NCBI GenBank assembly: GCA_002633005.1
Contig: NMRA01000868.1
Coordinates: 2,927 to 66,926, forward strand
DNA from: Phoronis australis
Lineage: Eukaryota; Phoronida; Phoronidae
Length of the DNA: 64,000 nucleotides
Reading direction: 5' to 3'
Shown here: piece after piece, positions 12,796 to 26,189 of the stretch
Position numbering within the stretch: position 1 is the first letter of the stretch
Layout of the letters: each line of letters opens with the position of its first letter
Position numbers and translations under genes: made by a program
Notes under the pieces: model-generated
What the model was told of the DNA's origin: nothing
The model's database searches: none
Seen by the model: only the letters and a program-made list of their open reading frames with translations

Positions 12796-13650
12796 TTAAA
12801 ACAAGTTGACGTCATTTTGCACGTCTTGCTTGTTTGCGCCGTTTTCCTGAAGGTCTGATTCTTTATCTTCAACAGCATAGTAACGCAATTCAGTTCTGAC
12901 AGTTTTTATTGACATGTAACTGTTTCCCATTTCCAACGAATAGCTGAACAATAAAATGAGAACCGACATTTCCAAGATCCAAACATACAATCCACCACAC
13001 ATTGTGTTCTCTTTTGTTGTAGTTCTGTTCAGCTTGGCCATTTGGATTTCGAATGGCGCCAAAACAAACCGCCGGCAAGGGTAACTCGAGTCCCCAAGAC
13101 AAACACCAATGCTCTCATCATTCACAAAACAAGTGCAGACGCGAAAGTTATGAAAAATGCGTGCGCCATGTGTCGATCCTGGCTACTTTGCAACAAGGTT
13201 GATGAATTTTGAACTCGACTGTACATTCATTGACATGATTTTTCCTGCACTTCCACAATGCTAGTTTCGGTATATTTGGGGCTTGAATAGGAATGTGTGT
13301 TCCGTCCATGCAACCTAATGCGCATGGAAATCCTGAGATTTCTCTGAATTTGCTGCGTGCATGTATGACAACTGCTTATCGGTCTGCGGGTCTCTGGATG
13401 ACAATTCTGGCTTTGTAAGCTATTGCCAATGAAAGGCCGTATACAATCTCGAATGTTCCAGTTGCATGAGAGCGAAGTGCAACCTGCACTTGGATTGCTT
13501 GTGGGATAGAGCATCCACGGTTGTATTAAGCTTCTGGGAAATCTTTCTCAAGTAGAGTTAGCATGTAATTAAATACTGTCTTTGTGAATCGATGCCGCTT
13601 TCGGAATTTTCTGTCACTTAGCTTAGCTGTTGTTAATACACTGTGCTTCA
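12796..13650 (-). pseudogene. PIF/Harbinger transposase relic (HARBI1-like)
   Basis: Read on the minus strand from 13650, the blocks fall in the order of a Harbinger DDE transposase. First comes a helical N-terminal part (SDRKFRKRHRFTKTV, VQVALRSHATGTFEIV). Next is the first catalytic aspartate in CALGCMDGTHIPIQAP (about 13285-13320). Then GSTHGARIFHNF and IGVCLGDSSYPCRRF, then AEQNYNKREHNVWW. The second aspartate expected in the THD-type box is glycine here, and the usual glutamate region reads VCLDLG, so the active site is lost. There are also stops and at least two frame changes. Terminal inverted repeats were not found. The relic lies in the kringle2-kringle3 intron on the gene's own strand. 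Confidence 0.8.
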
Positions 13651-13659
13651 CTGTAATTT

Positions 13660-14530
13660 ATAGCCGTTAAATATCCTCTTTACGCAACGGAAACCAACGT
13701 TTCATTTAGACCACGTATCCTTGGTATGGTATAAATATCTAGTTGTTGCTTGATGACTGACATTTGCTATTATTGAAGACCGCTTTTAGTTTGTGATTTG
13801 TCGTGTCATGGCAATTTATTCAGCTGACATGGTCTCAAACAAAATAAACTGGCAGTTCTTAGCAAAATCAAAGCATATTTCTGCTCTGAATTAGCAACGG
13901 TTATGATTAACTTTATACTAGTGAGTGGTTTACACCTAATGTAGTTTATTCCATGCATTTTCTTAGTTTTTGAAGTTTCAGTTAGCTAATGTGAAATCAA
14001 TACCATAAAATGCAACTAAATAAGCATTTTTTACGCAAAATAGTAGCCATTTTTTTGAAGAAAATTTTTAATTTCCAAGTTTCCCGTAATGCCTGGAATA
14101 TGTTTGGTCACTTGACAAGCAATATTAATGGTGAAACACAACAGATCAGAGGACGAGGATGATTTTGAGCGAAATCTGCACAATTTTTATGGAAACAAAT
14201 CTAGGAGAGTGTGTACGGGCATCGCACTCATGTACTTGAAGAATTTAACAATGATATGGACTTCTCACTTAGCGATTGTTCGTCCTGTTTTAGGCCGTAT
14301 GAACTCAAACCACTTGTACGAGAAATGCTGCAGGCTTACAGTATGTGAGCCCCAAGCGACTGAACCATGGGTTCTCAATATTCACGAAACAGACATTTAT
14401 TATTCACAGACAAAGGCCACAGTAGACCTGGGTCACTCATATCCATTATTGTCATGATGGAATGAGCCCACGGTCTAAAAACAATGGATAAGTCTACGTG
14501 TCGTAGGAATTGATCTGCGCCGTTGCCTTG
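13660..14530. other. No recognisable gene
   Basis: AT-rich stretch; one open frame at 14128-14457 (+) has no recognisable motif. Confidence 0.45.
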
Positions 14531-14544
14531 GCCCCGGAATCACC

Positions 14545-14720
14545 AGTGGCGGACTTAGGTGGTTGGATCAAGGGAGCCATGGCTCCCCGAAAGTCTCCCA
14601 GATTCCATTTGGCAGTTCGGGGGTGTGAATATCAGACGGGCAAAACCCTGGCTAATACTCAGTTCTGGCACCCTCACTCAAAATACTGGATTCGCCCCAT
14701 ATCATTGGGCCAAGAATAGA
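14545..14720 (+). repeat. Interspersed repeat, copy A
   Basis: Similar to 44850-45000: both carry GAGCCATG, then CCCAGATTCCATTT, GCAGTT followed by a G run, and GAATATC with GACGG. About 130 bp align by eye. Class unknown; it may be a short non-autonomous element. Confidence 0.55.
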
Positions 14721-15642
14721 ACAAAATTGCTAATCATTTATAAACTTTGTAAATATACTTTCAAGGTGGCAGGTCCTTCATCGAGCCTCGATTCCTTTAA
14801 ATGTGCCGACCAAAGTGTGCATCACAAATTGAATCGCAATTTCCACACAGACATTCCACTCGATCGTGCGGCGCCATAACCGAAGTTTTGTGCAACTTTA
14901 GGAAATTTGAAAAGATAAAAAGATCTCATTCAAGTTGCAACAGCCTCTACAAACGACCTTTTTCATGTCTGAAAAGGGCGGCTGTCAGCGGATTTCTGTC
15001 ACAACACCTCAATATCACACTGGTAAAAGAACAACGGAGGAGACAAGTCTTCCACCCAATACGTAAAACACCATCGTCTTTCCAACTTGCAACCGCTTAG
15101 ATTTTTTGATCCTATTACAATTTTTGATCAGTGACAGCTGGTATCACAGCAAGCCGTTATTACCCGTAACCAAGGGTGGTCGTCTGTACAGATTACGTTT
15201 GGTTATATAGTAGTTCAGGTGGTTCGCAATCTTGCACACGTTCACGTTGCAGACATAGGCACTTCGACAAGGTATCGACGAAGAAGCCATCCTGTGTGTC
15301 GCGGGTTCTGTATGTCCCGCTGTAGTAGTTGTGATTCCCCCCTGTACAAAATGTGCAAGCTGAATGTACATTTATTTAAATGTCAGCATACTGGCGGGTA
15401 TTCATTACAACACCCGTGTGCTTCTTTCAAATACGCCTACATGTATGCCGAACAATTTCTCCACGGTACAACTGTTACTTTCTAACCGATTTCTGGTCAG
15501 TGTTCGACAGGCCAATAAAATTAATGCAAAGCCGCCGATTTTGACCCAGGTAAAATCTCGCACACAACAAACGAAAAGGCGCATTTTAAAGACCCGTTAC
15601 ATACATGCATATGTGACAAAAATATTCAAATTGCCTTTAAAT

Positions 15643-17680
15643 CAAAAAAGCTATTCAAAGATGGCCTGAGAAAAAACTAAGTTGAAAATGTTAACAAACC
15701 CAGAGAGTTTTGGCAGCTAGTAAAATCATGCTCCAGGAAAAAGATGTCAAATACTTCTATTTCTGCCGATGAATGGTTTTGCCACTTTCAGTCACTCTTA
15801 AACCAAGAAAATTCTGATAAGGGATGTACATGTATGCTTGGACAAGCAGAAAGAATCTTGGCAAGCCATGAGGAGTATTGCAATGACTGTCTGGTAGACG
15901 ACCCAAATCAGCTGAATGATTTTAGTGAATGTAGGATTTTTGTCGCTCTTCGAGACCTGCCGAACGGTAAAGCTCATAGTGGTGACTGACTTGTTGATGA
16001 ATTTTTTAAATCCACCAAATATCATGCACCACCTCTTTTGTCAAACATTTTTAACAGTGGTCAATCTTGCCTGTTCTCGGGAAAATTTTTACAAAACTTC
16101 TAAATACTGGTTTAACAAGTTGGGCAAACAATAACGACTCAATTAACGAAGCTGATGCTGGTTTTAGAAAGGACATTGCACAATAGACCAAATTTTTACC
16201 TTACAAGGAATTGTTGAGAAGTACCATGAGTAAGTGTTGGGGCAGATTTTCTGTTATATATATGGATTTTTCTAGGGCCTTTGACAACATTTCACATAAA
16301 TGTTTGTAGAATAGGCTGCATAAAATAGAGTTCATGGTAGTGTTTAAAAATTGATGAAAAGTATGTATTCAAAGCCAAGAGTGTGTGTACATGTAAGAAT
16401 TGAGCGTGGGTTAACTGGCTTTTTCAGTAATTTGTAGTCGACAAGGGTGTATGCTTAGTCCATTTTATTGAGTGTGCATTTAGACGACTTTGTTGCTTAC
16501 TTGGTAATTTTAAAGACTGTGTTGTACATGACAGTGCAGATTATCTCCTATGACAAAAATAGTTTTAGTATTCATAGGGAAACTACAGATGCTGCAATTA
16601 ACATGAAACAATTCTGGAATTTAATGAAAGTAAATTTGCGCAAAATGAAGTCTACATGTATATCCTCGATCACACCTGATATAGCGAATTGTTACTATGA
16701 TGATTTACTAAAGTTCAGATCTGTGAAGATGTGCAAAATAATGCTGTTCATGTATTTAATGCCCATGGGATTTTTTGCTAAGACTGTGAGGGAAATAACC
16801 TTGAATCCTTGAATTGTAATTTTACTGGGACTGAGATCGAAACGGCTATCCAATCGCTCTCCTTCGGAAAGGCCACAGGTATTGTTTGTTGAAGTGTTAA
16901 AGCGCGTCAGTAGTCAAATAAGTAATTTACTAGTGGCTCTGTTCAACACGATTTTACACAGTGGGTGGTACCCACAGTCCTTGTGAGAGGTTATTTTAGT
17001 ACAATCTCTGTTTAAACAAGGGGATGTCAATGACCCTAATAATTATAGGGGATTTTCCTTTCTGCCAGTAATCGGAAAAGCTTTTACTAAATATTTAATT
17101 GTGCGCCTTGCTGATTGAGTAATGGAGAATAGTAAATTTTACGAATTCCTGGAGGGTTCCGAAAGGAATATATATGTAGCACTGTAGACCAAATTATTAC
17201 ATAGTCAACTACATATGGTTGATAAGTACATCAGAAAACAAGGACATCGTTTCTACTAACTACTGTCCATTCAGTGATTTTCTAATGCATCTGACAAGAT
17301 CCCCCATCAGTTGCTTTGGCTCAGATTACAAAAATTGGAGTTCATGGTGATTTTTTAAAAAAATTACAATCAATGTAGAGCAAACGTCGGACGGGTGTGC
17401 GGACGCAGGTTGGTATAACTGATGTTTTTGATTGCAGTATTGGTACTAGTCAAGGTTGTTTGTTAAGCCTCCTTTTGTTTACATTGTATTCGAATGAATT
17501 TGTAGAATGCAATGACGAAGGTATTTTTTCTAAGTCAAAATGTCTCTGATGTGAAAGTATTGTTATATGCCGATGATATGGCCTTCTGTACTTACTCTCT
17601 GCAGAAACTAGCAAATGTCCTACCACGAATGGGGCATGTCTCTAAATTTAGTATCAAGAGCAACGCAGAGCGTTGATATG
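15643..17680 (+). pseudogene. LINE reverse transcriptase, two partial copies in tandem, decayed
   Basis: The first piece (15643-16390) reads NPESFWQLVKSCSRKK, ISADEWFCHFQSLLN, RDLPNGKAHSGD, INEADAGFRKD and YMDFSRAFDNISHKCL, which are successive RT blocks. The second (about 16825-17680) begins again with IETAIQSLSFGKATG, FKQGDVNDPNNYRGF, LPVIGKAFTK and reaches KVLLYADDMAF; the YADD box is at 17566-17577. Because both pieces contain the early palm region, two insertions or a duplication are present. Stops and frameshifts are frequent. The family resembles CR1/Rex-like LINEs. Confidence 0.8.
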
Positions 17681-17949
17681 CGTCCACGAATGCATTGTAA
17701 ATGGTGTACCAAATGGAATACACTTGAGTTTGGTCACCAGTTATGGATGACTTGGGGCACGCACGCGTAATTTGTACGACGCACTTTATGTCTGTAATTC
17801 TTGGGCACGGGTTTACAGGCTCAAAGTTGAATTTCAGGTGTACAGCCATGGTATTGCTTCAACAGCCTGTGATTATATCCAGTTGCACTTAGCCATCCTG
17901 GGGCAAGGGAGTTAAATATTTTTTACAACAGGTCTGCATCAATTAAATA

Positions 17950-20900
17950 ACATGTTGTACCGAACTTAATTTGATGGGTTAACCCATTTAAGCCCAGTAG
18001 GTCATATGTGCAACACCATGATTCGCGAACCATAAAACATTGAAAATCAGAGATATTGAGCCAATTTTTTAAGCTATGTCAGAATAGTTAATCATTTAAC
18101 TACTAGATGTCGCTCTCAAGCCATTAAACCAAGTTTACTATAGTAATTTTGTCATTGTATCGCCACTTAGCACTTCTGACAACGCATGCTGACTGCACGA
18201 CAAAGGTGTTTTTTTTTCATATTATTAATTTTAAAAAAAACTTGCATTATATTTTGATTAAGCTATATGGAATATATGTAACTTGAAAATTCCATAATAT
18301 AACTGAATATGGGTAGTGAAATTTGACTGCACCTGAATGTCACACAAAAGACCCAGTGGTACAACAACGAAACGAGACCACGATCAAAAGTTGATCCATT
18401 GCACTGAAGTGAACTATACAAACTTGATAGTCATTTACAACTAAATTTTGTGAACTAAACTCATATAACTTGAGCTCTAAAGAAAAATAAGCACACTGAT
18501 AACACTAATGCACATCTAAAACATCAAACACCACTCCAAGCAAGTTGGAGATAGTGGCATGATTTGTGAAATAACAGTTATATAGCAAACATTTGTTGGG
18601 GTAGGCGCTGGCTGTCGCAGTCACTACCTTTGTCGAAACCCGACACATCTGTACATTAAATTTTGCCAATGCCGCTCTTGTGAAGACGACACCGCAAGTC
18701 CTGAATGAATGACAAATATACGAGAAGAAAATTCTGTCCTGCCTTGTGTACTTTAAGGGCTGAATACACTGTACTGTGTATTATCAATAAACCATCAACG
18801 ATACTATCAAATAAGGAATTTCATTTATTGTCACTAGTGATTTGAATGTTAGTCAGTTTGCCTTGTTATGAACGTGATAATAACCCCTGAACTAGAAGTA
18901 TTTGATGAATGTTCATTCCAGAGGCACTCAGGGCTGCACTAATTTTTTCACTTCATAATTACCAAAGAAAGGCTTATCTCATGCAACAATTAACAATTGT
19001 CTCGAAATAACTCATAAATTAGTCCCAATTATGGATATTTTAGCAGACACAGTATTTGTTATCTAAGTTTAGTTTTAATTTTGTTTCAAAAACGTATGTG
19101 GATTTTAAGACCAACTTTCTGTCTGAAGTCCTAAGTCATTGTTCATGAAACAGAACCCCGGGGCCACAGTTCTTACAATTCTCAAACACCAAGCTGATAA
19201 TGCCCCAACTGGATTGCCTATGACTACACCCCTTTGACCGACATCATACTTCCGAAAAATAAAGTAAATGATATATCATTGGGTTTATGTAATTTCACAG
19301 GATTCTAAAACGCTTAAATGACTCCAATGACATTGAATATTTTGCATTAAGAACGGCCATTACGATTATCTCAAAGCTTATTCACAAAAATCAGCCATTT
19401 TTACACTATTTCACTTGGTCTAGCGAAATACCCTATCTTGATTCTCGGGGAACTTCAAATACAAAATATATACCGTGTAGCTAGACAAAAAGATTTAGCA
19501 GAACAACCTTGGAAACGCACAACCGCGTGGATGCACTGTACTTGTTTACAGCTTGTCCTGGGCTGTCATTCAAATCGAGTCTCCGCCACGTACAGTGTAG
19601 CTGATGTGCCCTCAGTCCTTTCATTCACCCAGTCGCCATAATATTGATTCAATGAGGTATTGTCATGATGACGGTGCCGGGAAAACAAAGACGATCCTGA
19701 AGGAGTTGCGCATTTGCATGCATACGACAGTTGAGAACGAATGCTACCTGTCGCCTCAGGCCTTTGTTGTCATGGATACAGCAAGTTTTGATCCCATGCT
19801 AACAATATGCTGTTATCCATTTTTACTTGGTTTAGCCATATCGGTGTCCGGCACGTGACGTGTACAGACTATGAGTGAAACGATAAACTGTATCCTACAT
19901 TTAAGTACGTCAAACAACAGCAACAATTGATCCCGATTGATCCCACCTCGTGGCTGGGGACAGTTTTTTTAACGATAATTCAATTAATTACGCACTGCAA
20001 ATTCAGTTGATCATGTGAGTGAATGTTGAAATAGCTAACATGGTTAAGGCATGTATAGATTATATTTAACGAAAACAAGTTTTCACCGAATAATCAACCG
20101 AAGACAGACTTCCACAATTACCAGTTTAATCAGCTTTTTCTCGGCTTCAACAAAGCGACTTTATTTGAAACTAGGAACATGAATTCTCAAAAACGGGTTG
20201 ATGGATTTTGCTGAAGTATTGCAAATTTATTACATATTCATCAATCTCAAAAATACTTTTTGGATTTTTGATATGAATGTCCAGTTTCTGCGTAATGAAA
20301 TAAAAACGACTTCTAAATTTAAAAAAAACTTGCGCTTTGCCAGTTGATTTATTATAGAAACCAAATGAAGAGACTTATCGAAAATTTCTAACAGCGTTTT
20401 GAGGTAAATGGTGAAGTTTTCATTGAAATAAGTTTTCATTAAAATCGACGTAAGCGTTACATTGCTATGAATATATACATTTCTTAAAAATGAAATTTTG
20501 ACTTAAAATGTGTTAATGAAATAATAATAATTACGACAAATAAATTCGAAATATATTTTTATATTTCCTGATCATTTTCTTTCAGAAAATATATACTATT
20601 ATTGGTTGAAAAAGCTTAGTTTTTTTCATACGAGCTAGAAAAAGAGGCCGCTAAAAAGGTTTGAGAAAACCTTAATCTACTCGAAATAGGATCGACCGTT
20701 ATTTTTGGAATTTGGGCATCTCATAGGAGTTTTTTATCAAAATCTTCCCAGTGTTGTGGTTAGGCCACTTCCATTTGAACGCGTAAGTGGCACAAACCCG
20801 CGCACAACGTCTCAATTAACTGCTTAGATGGTGTGGTCACATTGGTGTGACTATTTAGTAAAACAATTATTGACTTTCGTATTTTAACATTTTGTTTGTC

Positions 20901-21400
20901 ATACTCGGGAATAACGGTTATTGTGAAGTTTGCGTGACATTAACGCTAAACTGGCGCATAGGTTTGAGGTCGCTTGTGTAACTAAACAGTCTCGGCTAAT
21001 TAACGAACGAAATACCGTCAGATTTTTATTATTTCATTGCAGTGTGTACTTACTCAGTGTGTCATAGTTGTATTGTCTTCAGTTTGCATATCTACGGCTA
21101 CGAACCCTATTAAAAAAGTAAGAGTCTGCAAATCATGCTTTTTAGTGATCACTTACTCGATATCGATCTCACTTTCGACCAGTTGTTTGGTGATATGCTC
21201 CCTCGATTACTCTTCGCCGCCGAGAAAGAAATTCCTTGCCAGTTGCTCCCTTTAGACCTTGCCACAGACAGTCATATTTAATTCTTAATGACGAGGTTTT
21301 CAGCACTCATTAGATGCTTCCTGGAGGTTCATCCGCCAAGTACATCTACCGAAAATATTTTAAATGTGATACAATTATCCAAGTGTGGCACACAATTGAA
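17950..21400. other. Long intron sequence without recognisable genes
   Basis: I find no domain, no splice-supported exon and no clear transposon gene. Poly-T and poly-A tracts occur near 18207-18240. The frames at 19438-19858 (+) are unassigned. Confidence 0.45.
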
Positions 21401-21406
21401 ACTTAC

Positions 21407-21679
21407 CGTTTTGACACTCTTCAATTCCGCAGTAGTCCCACAATGGGAATCTGCCATCGATATAACACCAAGGACCATTTGGACTGTAGTCCGTATTTCT
21501 ACAGAGATTTGACCTCTGCACATGCATGGGCATGTGGTTAAATCCCAATTCTCCTCTTTCTGTCTCGTGAAGTCTTCTGACCACATCTGGGTGTGACCAG
21601 CTCATACACCGTTCCCCTCTGTAAGTGGTCTGTTTCGATCCAATATAGTCCCTCCCAAACAGTTGCCTTGTGCACGGTT
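21407..21679 (-). CDS. Exon: kringle domain 2 of WSC/kringle gene
   Basis: A 273-bp phase 1-1 exon (91 codons) holding a full kringle. The motifs in order are EPCTRQ (first cysteine), TTYRGERC, CMSWSH, the signature NLCRNTD, NGPWCYID and DYCGIEEC. This copy is closest to the family consensus (YRG, CxxW, CRNxD, GPWCY all kept). Acceptor: GTGTTGCAG just above 21679; donor: consensus GTAAGT at 21401-21406. Kringles bind proteins or small ligands outside the cell; no catalytic domain is seen near it. Flanking introns are about 14.4 kb (towards kringle 1) and 9.0 kb (towards kringle 3), both full of repeats. Confidence 0.9.
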
Positions 21680-21689
21680 CTGCAACACA

Positions 21690-24600
21690 CGGTAGGTTAT
21701 GAACTTCATAATTTAATAGAATACATGACAACGCATTAACACATCAATCTTAAGTGTCGCATCACTTAATTCCAATGCTCTCATAAACTATTCGATGAGA
21801 TTCAGCTAGTATCAAGTTATCCAATACGAGCCAATAGTTGGCACAACCAGCAAAAATAACCTAAACAAAAAGCGCGCTGTAAACATGAACCTTTGTAAAA
21901 GCATCTGTGAACTATTAATTTGTAACATGTGATTGCTACCTCACGAAGTTTTACACTCGTCCTTATTTTGAACCTTTGCCACCACCTCCACATGTTTCGA
22001 CCTTTTAAATTCAGAACGATGTTGTCTGTAAGTGGTACTGATACACATATAGCTGAGCAGGTATAAGGAATTATAGTTTATTAGATCAAACACACATGAT
22101 CTCGTAGAAAAGAATTTGGTGATGAGGTTCAGAAATAGGGCTAAATCATTCGGTGACAAATATGCGTTCAAGATGGCTTTCATCGTAGGTTAAGAATAGT
22201 TTGACAAAGTATGAAAATGTTTTTCCTAAGTATTATCAATCATATAGGAATATTTCTACTATCTTAATAACAATTAATATGACACAAAATAATTAGCTTG
22301 GCCTAAGAAGAGGTTTACTATCAAATTATTATGTTATGGTTTGGAAATCAGGACAATTTTGTATAAAGCGTCAAGCAACACTGGATTTTTTATTCGATTT
22401 TGTATGAGGCTTAACTCGAATTGCCAGTAATAGTAAATGAAAGCTTCTCTAAGCTGTTCTGAACTGTTCTCTATCAGCGTGGTGGCCGGACTCATTGAGG
22501 GTTGTGCTCTGAAAAAGGCCTCATAGCAGTTGCAAAGCCCTCTGTAGCTATTATTACTGTGACGCTGCTTGAGCTTCTAGCATTCGTCTGTCTTTAATCG
22601 TAGAGCTGTTCATCTAACACCAGACTTCTTGTTCCAACCCGGTTCACTTGGTGACGGAAGGTCTGCACGAATGGTCATCATTTTGGCTCCCAGACGGGTA
22701 GCAGATCTCGGTGTTCTGGTTCACTGCAACCTTAGCAGGAGGAAGACCACCAATACATCTGGCTTTCTTGCTGAAAAGTTGTTTCCTTCTTTGGCTCATA
22801 ATCTATGCTGATGCAATTATACAGCAAGACCGCGTACCGCTCCAGCGGTTGGATCCAGTTGTCAAAGGCAGATGGGTACACAAAGTACCTGAGGCGCAGT
22901 GTTACATGTACGTTTTCCCTGGATGAGGGGCGCAGGTTTTCACTTGTCGGTGGTAATAACTTTCGATACCTTGATACACTGAATATTGATTCGGGTTAAT
23001 CGATTTATTAATTTCGACCGTGTGTTTAAAAATCTAATCGAAAAGAATAATACGCAATGCACAGGTGTTTAGTAACATATTCTATTCGCCAAGCAGTGCT
23101 GCGACCCCTATTATTGGGGATCGCTTCAATCAATTGTTGTTATAGTTCAAAAGCCTACTATCTTTAGAGATGGCACGTTGCATCTTGTAGTTCCGCAAGT
23201 GCTTCACAACTCAACTCTTTATATTAACTTAATTTCATCTCATCTTCAACTTCAACGTGCAGTCAGTTACAATGTTCTGGAAACTTTCACCAGTAACACT
23301 TTCCAGACTTTTGCGAGCTTCAATCAAAAAATCAAAGCTTTAAATTGTTTCGCACTAATTCCCTAGTTACTTATGAGATGAGACTTTTTTTGCTGTGAAG
23401 TCGCCCATTTTCTATAACAAACATATTACTTCAACACCAAAATGGCTCCAAAGAAAATTCTTCTGGGTTACTTTCTAGTTTCCTGTAGTAAACAAATTAC
23501 TTCATCTGTTGCCCTTGCCTCCTGAACAGGACACCTTTTCACATTCATCGAAGGGATGGGGCATCACCGAGGACGCAGATGGGTCGGGACAAAGAACTTT
23601 GACGATCTCATGGAAGGTGGTTTACCTGAAGGTCTTTACATCACCAAAGACAATCTAATGCGTTCAGATGTGTTGAGGTGACTGACTGATGCTACAGCTA
23701 AGACTGCCACGCCTGCATCAACTGCACTTTATTCACTGTCTGCCTGTGTTGCGGGTTCCGGTATAACGAATATACACTGTACATGTACACGTTTCAGCCA
23801 CCCCACGCTTGTATGGCACAAGTGCAGATATGTCGTTTCAAATGCAGCAAAAATGCCACATCCTTTGTTTAATAGAGCTAATGTCTATCACGCTAGAAGA
23901 CAGGCTGCTGTCGTCCATGTGGAGAAACCGCCTCCAATGTCCAGGAACTGACAAACAAGCACATCACCATCACAGCACACTTGAAGTTTTAGATTGTCTA
24001 AAATGTGCTCAAATTGAAATCTGCTGTGACATTTATTGTGACTTTAAGAGGTGTCTTTGAGGTTTTGATTGGAAAAATTTCCAAAAGTAAAAGTTCGCGG
24101 TCATTTTCCCAAAATCCCGATTCCCAAAATACGATTTTCATAGTCCCGACGATTGAAACTGCAATAACTACGTTCCCGGAGTTAAATTTGGTTTGATCTC
24201 AGTCCTAATAAGTCTTTATTCCAGAATTAAAGCTCCTTTCCACGCATTTCCCAAATAACGGTCTCAGAAATTATTTCATTGGCTATACGGTGCACCATGA
24301 GATCAATGTTGTCAGAGTACATAAATAAAGCCTATTTAGATATTCCTTTATCCGGTTATTTTGGGAAAAATGAAGTTTAAAAGAAACAGTGTATCCATGG
24401 TGTCCCTGATGTTTTCCAGGGGATAGAAAGAGAAATGCTGCATAATTGCGAATCCCGGACTATTGGTGTGGAGGTATCCTTTAACTTAAGAAAATACGTA
24501 GCGAAAAGCTTGCAGTCGCCTGTTGATCAGCATCTTTCGAATCACACCGGGATAATACCAGCCTGAACGTAGCCGCTATAAACTGTTCCATCATAAAAGA

Positions 24601-25490
24601 AGGCACCTCCAAATGCACATTTTCAGATGGCCTTTAAGTGGTAAATCATTCCTTTAGGGAAAATGGCCTAAAAGTCAAATAGGAGCCTGGCGGCCTTTCA
24701 ATTTGTATTTAGAGGATTTGCTAGTAAATGTATTTTCACACTGTCTCTGCTTTTGCTTCTAGCTAGAACAATATCATATTTATGGTTTCGAAATCATCAC
24801 TCGTTTTACAGCACGGGGCAGCAATAACGCCAGTCTATACTCACCGCTTGTTGTTGACTTTTTCACTGAAAAATGGAAAATGGCTATCAAACCTGTTACG
24901 GAAACAACGCGGACAGAACTGAAAGAAATTTAATCGGAATTTGTGAAACAACATTGTTCAGATATTGATTTTTTGCTAACGTAAAAGGCTTTTGTACAAG
25001 AATGAAACACGCTCAACTATGCTTAGCTCACTCATTACTGCGCAGAGTTTGGCAATTGCAATTCATGTCTTAAAGACGATCTAAAATGAGCCAACTACTA
25101 TGTTGAATACATGAATTTGGTATAAAAAAAATCTCTTTTGTTTTATTCCAATTAACCACTAACTAATTACTACGCCTTTTATGATCCTCATACTATGTGC
25201 CCCCATCGGAAACCCCTTTTACCTTTTCGACAAATCACATTTGACTGTTCTATAGACATCACACATTACCGCACTAACCACAGCCTGAACAGCTGATCCC
25301 CTGCCGAGACAATGAAAATTTAAATTGTTTGCTAAAGGAACGCCATAGATTAGAAACAGGGCCGAGGTTAGGCATCAATGTAAATTGATAATGCGATTAC
25401 TAACCAAAACAAACGTGTCAGGTAAAGCACCCTTCGAACCCAACACACTGACAGCGGCGTAGATCTCGGATAGGGCGCTATCGATTCACT
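21690..25490. other. Intron sequence without recognisable genes
   Basis: Short unassigned frames only. The GC-richer block at 22440-22930 hints at an old coding repeat but no frame gives a motif I can name. Confidence 0.4.
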
Positions 25491-25493
25491 CAC

Positions 25494-25501
25494 GGCGAAC
25501 C
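25494..25501. other. Left 8-bp target duplication (GGCGAACC)
   Basis: GGCGAACC stands directly before the element at 25502 and again directly after it at 26173-26180. Confidence 0.8.
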
Positions 25502-26172
25502 CACAGGCATCCTCAGCTTCTGTTCGTCCCCAATACTCTACACATAATACTACAAGGTATGACATTCCGGGTTAGAAATTCCACGGCTGCTTCGATTCAG
25601 CCGTCCATATCAAACACATAACTCAATAAAAATACACAGAACAGGGGTTCAACAAACCATGAACAATTGTTCTTTCTTATACTACCATCAACGGTGCCCT
25701 GTTCCGGCAACTTCGTAAGAAATTCACAGTAAACGAACAAAAATGTTCCTAAAAAGTCCAAACACACTTACAACCGTGTCGGTTAAAGGTCAAGGATGGT
25801 ACGGAAATTACCGATGAATTACAGATGGGCGGCGTTATCGACATCGTGACTTTACCCGACAAACCGGCAATTTCCGTACCGTCCTTGACCTTGAACCAGC
25901 ACGGTTGTGTGTTTGGACTTTTTGGGAACATTTTTGTTCTTTGACTGCGAATTTCTTACGAAGTTGCCGGAACAGGACACCGTGAATGGTATTATATGAA
26001 AGAACAATTGTTCATTGCTTGGTGAACCCCTGTTTTGTGTAACTTTATTGAGTTATGCGTTTGATATGGACGGCTGAATCGAAGCAGCCCTGGAATTTCT
26101 AGCCCGGAGTGTCATACCGTATAGTATTATATGTAGAGTATTGGGGACGATCAGAAACTGATGATGCCTGTG
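25502..26172. mobile_element. Complete 671-bp palindromic (foldback) DNA element, P-like family
   Basis: Two arms of about 310-330 bp are reverse complements (25502-25816 and 25869-26172) around a loop of about 50 bp. The ends read CACAGGCATC and its complement. Exact 8-bp copies of GGCGAACC flank it, the hallmark of a cut-and-paste insertion. No protein is encoded in the copy. Other copies at 1160-1535, 30243-30700 and 35510-35934 share the arm. The copy at 35510-35934 leads into a THAP-like exon, and 8-bp duplications plus a THAP transposase suggest the P superfamily; hAT elements also make 8-bp duplications, so the class is an inference. Confidence 0.82.
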
Positions 26173-26180
26173 GGCGAACC
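26173..26180. other. Right 8-bp target duplication (GGCGAACC)
   Basis: Exact copy of 25494-25501. Confidence 0.8.
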
Positions 26181-26189
26181 AAGTTTCGA

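Noticed and set aside
13227-13514. 95-residue cysteine-rich open frame, minus strand
   Set aside because: It is a shifted frame of the Harbinger transposase relic; the true frame contains CMDGTHIPI.
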